Part shown: piece by piece, positions 31,932 to 33,119 of the stretch | How positions within the stretch are numbered: the first letter of the stretch is position 1 | Layout of the letters: every line of letters starts with the position of its first letter | Assembly (NCBI GenBank): GCA_004297655.1 | Contig: SCUN01000197.1 | Location: 1-33,119 of the forward strand | Origin: Acidobacteriota bacterium | Lineage (GTDB): Bacteria > Acidobacteriota > Vicinamibacteria > Vicinamibacterales > SCN-69-37 | DNA length: 33,119 bases | Direction: 5' to 3' | The notes under the pieces: model-generated | The model's input: the letters and a program-made list of their open reading frames with translations, nothing else | What the model was told of the DNA's origin: nothing | Databases searched by the model: none | Translations under genes and position numbers: made by a program

Positions 31932-31960
31932 TTGATAAGTGACTATTTGGTCACTTAAAT
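31932..31960 (+). promoter_or_regulatory. Upstream promoter/operator module (copy 1)
   Basis: TTGATA (31932-31937), a 17-base spacer and TTAAAT (31955-31960) form a sigma70-like promoter pointing to the ArsR gene. The spacer contains GTGACT-ATTT-GGTCAC (31939-31954), an inverted repeat with one mismatch. The same layout recurs exactly 43 bases downstream. Confidence 0.65.
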
Positions 31961-31974
31961 GGCCACAAATTTTG

Positions 31975-32003
31975 TTGACTGGTGACCTAATGGTCACTTA
32001 AAT
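31975..32003 (+). promoter_or_regulatory. ArsR-gene promoter with operator in the spacer (copy 2)
   Basis: TTGACT (31975-31980), exactly 17 bases, then TTAAAT (31998-32003). The perfect inverted repeat GTGACCTAATGGTCAC (31982-31997) fills the spacer. The expected transcription start, six to seven bases after the -10, falls on the ATG at 32010, so the mRNA is predicted to be leaderless. An operator between -35 and -10 is the usual position for ArsR-family repression. Confidence 0.75.
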
Positions 32004-32009
32004 AGACTC

Positions 32010-32282
32010 ATGGAGATCGTTTTCAGGGCTTTGGCGGACCTCAACCGTCGAAAACTGCTCGACGAGCTCCATTTGAGAGACGGCCAGACGGTCGGTGAGC
32101 TGGCGGCGGCCCTTTCTAATATGACCCGGTTCGGAGCGATGAAGCACCTCCGGATCCTGGAAAGCGCGGGGCTGGTCGTGACCCGGCGGGACGGCCGGCG
32201 GAAGCGGCACTTCTTCAACCCCATGCCGATCCAACGCATTCACGAGCGCTGGATCAGCAAGTTCACGCAGTCTGCGAAGTAG
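32010..32282 (+). CDS. ArsR-family winged-helix regulator
   Basis: A 90-residue winged-helix repressor: FRALADLNRRKLLDELHLRD, then the recognition region TVGELAAALSNMTRFGAMKHLRILESAGLV and the wing TRRDGRRKRHFFN. No cysteine pair of the metal-sensing type (such as ELCVCDL) is present, so it belongs to the metal-independent group that often controls SRPBCC or small stress genes. No SRPBCC gene follows here. The ATG at 32010 sits at the predicted transcription start, and no Shine-Dalgarno is visible, in keeping with a leaderless message. The two operator copies upstream suggest self-control and perhaps control of the divergent DUF1028 gene. The last 20 bases overlap the EVE gene on the other strand. 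Confidence 0.92.
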   Translation: MEIVFRALADLNRRKLLDELHLRDGQTVGELAAALSNMTRFGAMKHLRILESAGLVVTRRDGRRKRHFFNPMPIQRIHERWISKFTQSAK

Positions 32283-32688
32283 CACCGAGCTTCTTGACGA
32301 TCTCGAACTCCGACTTGGCGACCGGCTGAATCGACAGCCGATTGCCCTTCCGGATCACGCCCATCTTCTCGAGGCCCTTCGTGTGTTTCAGCGTCTCGAG
32401 CGACACGGTGCCGCCGAAGCTCTTCACGAACGCGATGTCGACCTGGCTCCAGGTCGGATCTTTCTCCGGATACCCGGCGCGCACGATCTTCGCGAGTCCG
32501 GTGACGCCCGACGGATCCGCGTTCGACGCGTAGAACAGCACCTCGTCGCCGACCTGCATCTCGTCGCGCATGTAGTTGCGCGCCTTGTAGTTCCGCACGC
32601 CTTCCCAGTTGGTCTTCCCGTCGCGCTTGAGGTCATCAATTGTGTAGACCTCGGGCTCGACCTTCATGAGCCAGTACTTTGTTGCCAT
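32263..32688 (-). CDS. EVE-domain protein (PUA-like fold)
   Basis: A 141-residue protein, nearly all one EVE domain: KYWLMKVEPEVYTIDDL, then WEGVRNYKARNYMRDEMQVGD, VLFYASNADPSGVTGLAKIV and DPTWSQVDIAFV. The fold is related to YTH and PUA domains and to Thy28; members bind modified bases in DNA or RNA. In bacteria the stand-alone form is often part of housekeeping tRNA/nucleic acid functions, or of modification-dependent defence when fused to a nuclease; no nuclease is fused here. The ATG at 32688 overlaps the TAA of the upstream gene by one base (TAATG), with GGAGAG as ribosome site. Confidence 0.92.
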   Translation of the reverse strand: MATKYWLMKVEPEVYTIDDLKRDGKTNWEGVRNYKARNYMRDEMQVGDEVLFYASNADPSGVTGLAKIVRAGYPEKDPTWSQVDIAFVKSFGGTVSLETLKHTKGLEKMGVIRKGNRLSIQPVAKSEFEIVKKLGATSQTA

Positions 32689-33119
32689 TACTCTCTCCGA
32701 TAGGGGATTTCGCGAAACATCGGCAAACCGGCGGCGCGGATAATGTCGAGCAACCCGCTACGGTCGTGGAATTCCTTATGATCGCGATCGATCACGACGG
32801 CGTTCGGATACGCGGGCGCGAGACGCCGGAATTCGGCGTCGATCAATCGGAAACGGCGCGCCATTTCCTCGATGTTCTCGTGCGCGCGGCTGCGCAGCCG
32901 GATATGTTTCTCGATCGTGTCGCTGCTCGATGTGAGCACGATGATGCGGTCCGGGTTCCAGTGATCGCCGATCGCGAGGACCGCGCGGAGCGCGGCGTGG
33001 TACTCAGCGGGATATTCCGCCATGTGGGCTTCGAGCGTGATGCGCGCGCCCTCGAACAGGATCACGCGATCCGGCCCGTCGTGCTTTACGACGCGAACTA
33101 TCGCGACGCCGCAAAGCAC
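32688..33119 (-). CDS. P-loop (deoxynucleoside kinase-like) protein, 5' part outside window
   Basis: The visible C-terminal 143 residues contain HDGPDRVILFEGARITLEAH, RIIVLTSSSDTIEKHIRLRSR and NIEEMARRFRLIDAEFRRLA, then VVIDRDHKEF. The IVLTSSSDTIEKHIRLRSR segment resembles the strand and Arg-rich lid helix of deoxynucleoside/thymidylate kinases. The P-loop would lie beyond the right edge, so the call rests on the C-terminal half only. The frame is open to the end of the window; an edge GTG is probably not the true start. It overlaps the EVE gene start by one base, so the two share an operon; both may deal with nucleotides, but this is inference. Confidence 0.62.
   Translation of the reverse strand: MLCGVAIVRVVKHDGPDRVILFEGARITLEAHMAEYPAEYHAALRAVLAIGDHWNPDRIIVLTSSSDTIEKHIRLRSRAHENIEEMARRFRLIDAEFRRLAPAYPNAVVIDRDHKEFHDRSGLLDIIRAAGLPMFREIPYRRE

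Noticed and set aside
32263-32688. EVE protein as part of a modification-dependent restriction system
   Set aside because: No nuclease, McrB-type GTPase or methyltransferase is fused or adjacent; the neighbour is a nucleoside-kinase-like fragment.

Overview
The window is GC-rich bacterial DNA that is almost entirely coding: 33 protein genes (two cut by the window edges), no tRNA or rRNA gene, no insertion sequence and no CRISPR array. The longest stretch without a gene is about 180 bases. The mix of an acidobacterial-type VWFA-related secreted protein, Omp85 and LolA-like envelope proteins, many signal-peptide enzymes, ATGA-type overlaps and GTG/TTG starts suggests a soil- or sediment-type Acidobacteriota, perhaps Vicinamibacteria. 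That placement is an inference from gene content, not a phylogenetic result.

Layout. Positions 12575 down to 1 (minus strand) hold ten colinear genes with overlaps or gaps of at most 29 bases: arginine decarboxylase (speA), a YciI-repeat protein, an ENPP-type phosphodiesterase, a VWFA-related protein, then a signalling/polysaccharide block (HPt-REC-REC protein, HEAT-repeat membrane protein, family 2 glycosyltransferase, single-domain response regulator, PAS hybrid histidine kinase, GAF protein). Divergent from speA is a LytS/LytTR-type two-component pair (12651-14586, plus), closed by a hairpin. Positions 17661-14612 (minus) encode three exported envelope proteins: an unknown, a POTRA/Omp85 barrel and a LolA-like protein. 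Then come a Kef-type antiporter (plus), an exported esterase-fold protein and a Tat-type FAD oxidoreductase (minus), an exported M20 peptidase and a DUF5655 protein (plus). Positions 26125-23877 (minus) carry a two-gene unit: a STAND-like/archaeal-type ATPase coupled to a protein whose C-terminus looks like a diadenylate cyclase (DisA_N) domain. A VTT/DedA-like membrane protein follows on plus. An AraC regulator, a DHCW-type cupin and an EF-P-family factor run on minus (28647-26695). DinB and L-serine ammonia-lyase lie on plus (28831-30740). The right end holds a small membrane protein, a DUF1028 protein, an ArsR regulator with a striking duplicated promoter/operator, an EVE protein and a nucleoside-kinase-like fragment.

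How they fit together. The left block looks like a phosphorelay controlling, or built around, an inner-membrane polysaccharide synthase: an HPt, four receiver domains, one kinase and a GAF sensor surround the glycosyltransferase. The most unusual items are the ATPase/DisA-like pair, the tandem leaderless ArsR promoter modules, a degenerate GGDEF-like domain between two receivers, a YeiP/EfpL-type arginine loop in an EF-P protein, and several short dispersed repeats (a roughly 45-bp element in two copies, ATGGTCA heptads at two loci, and a 15-bp in-frame duplication).
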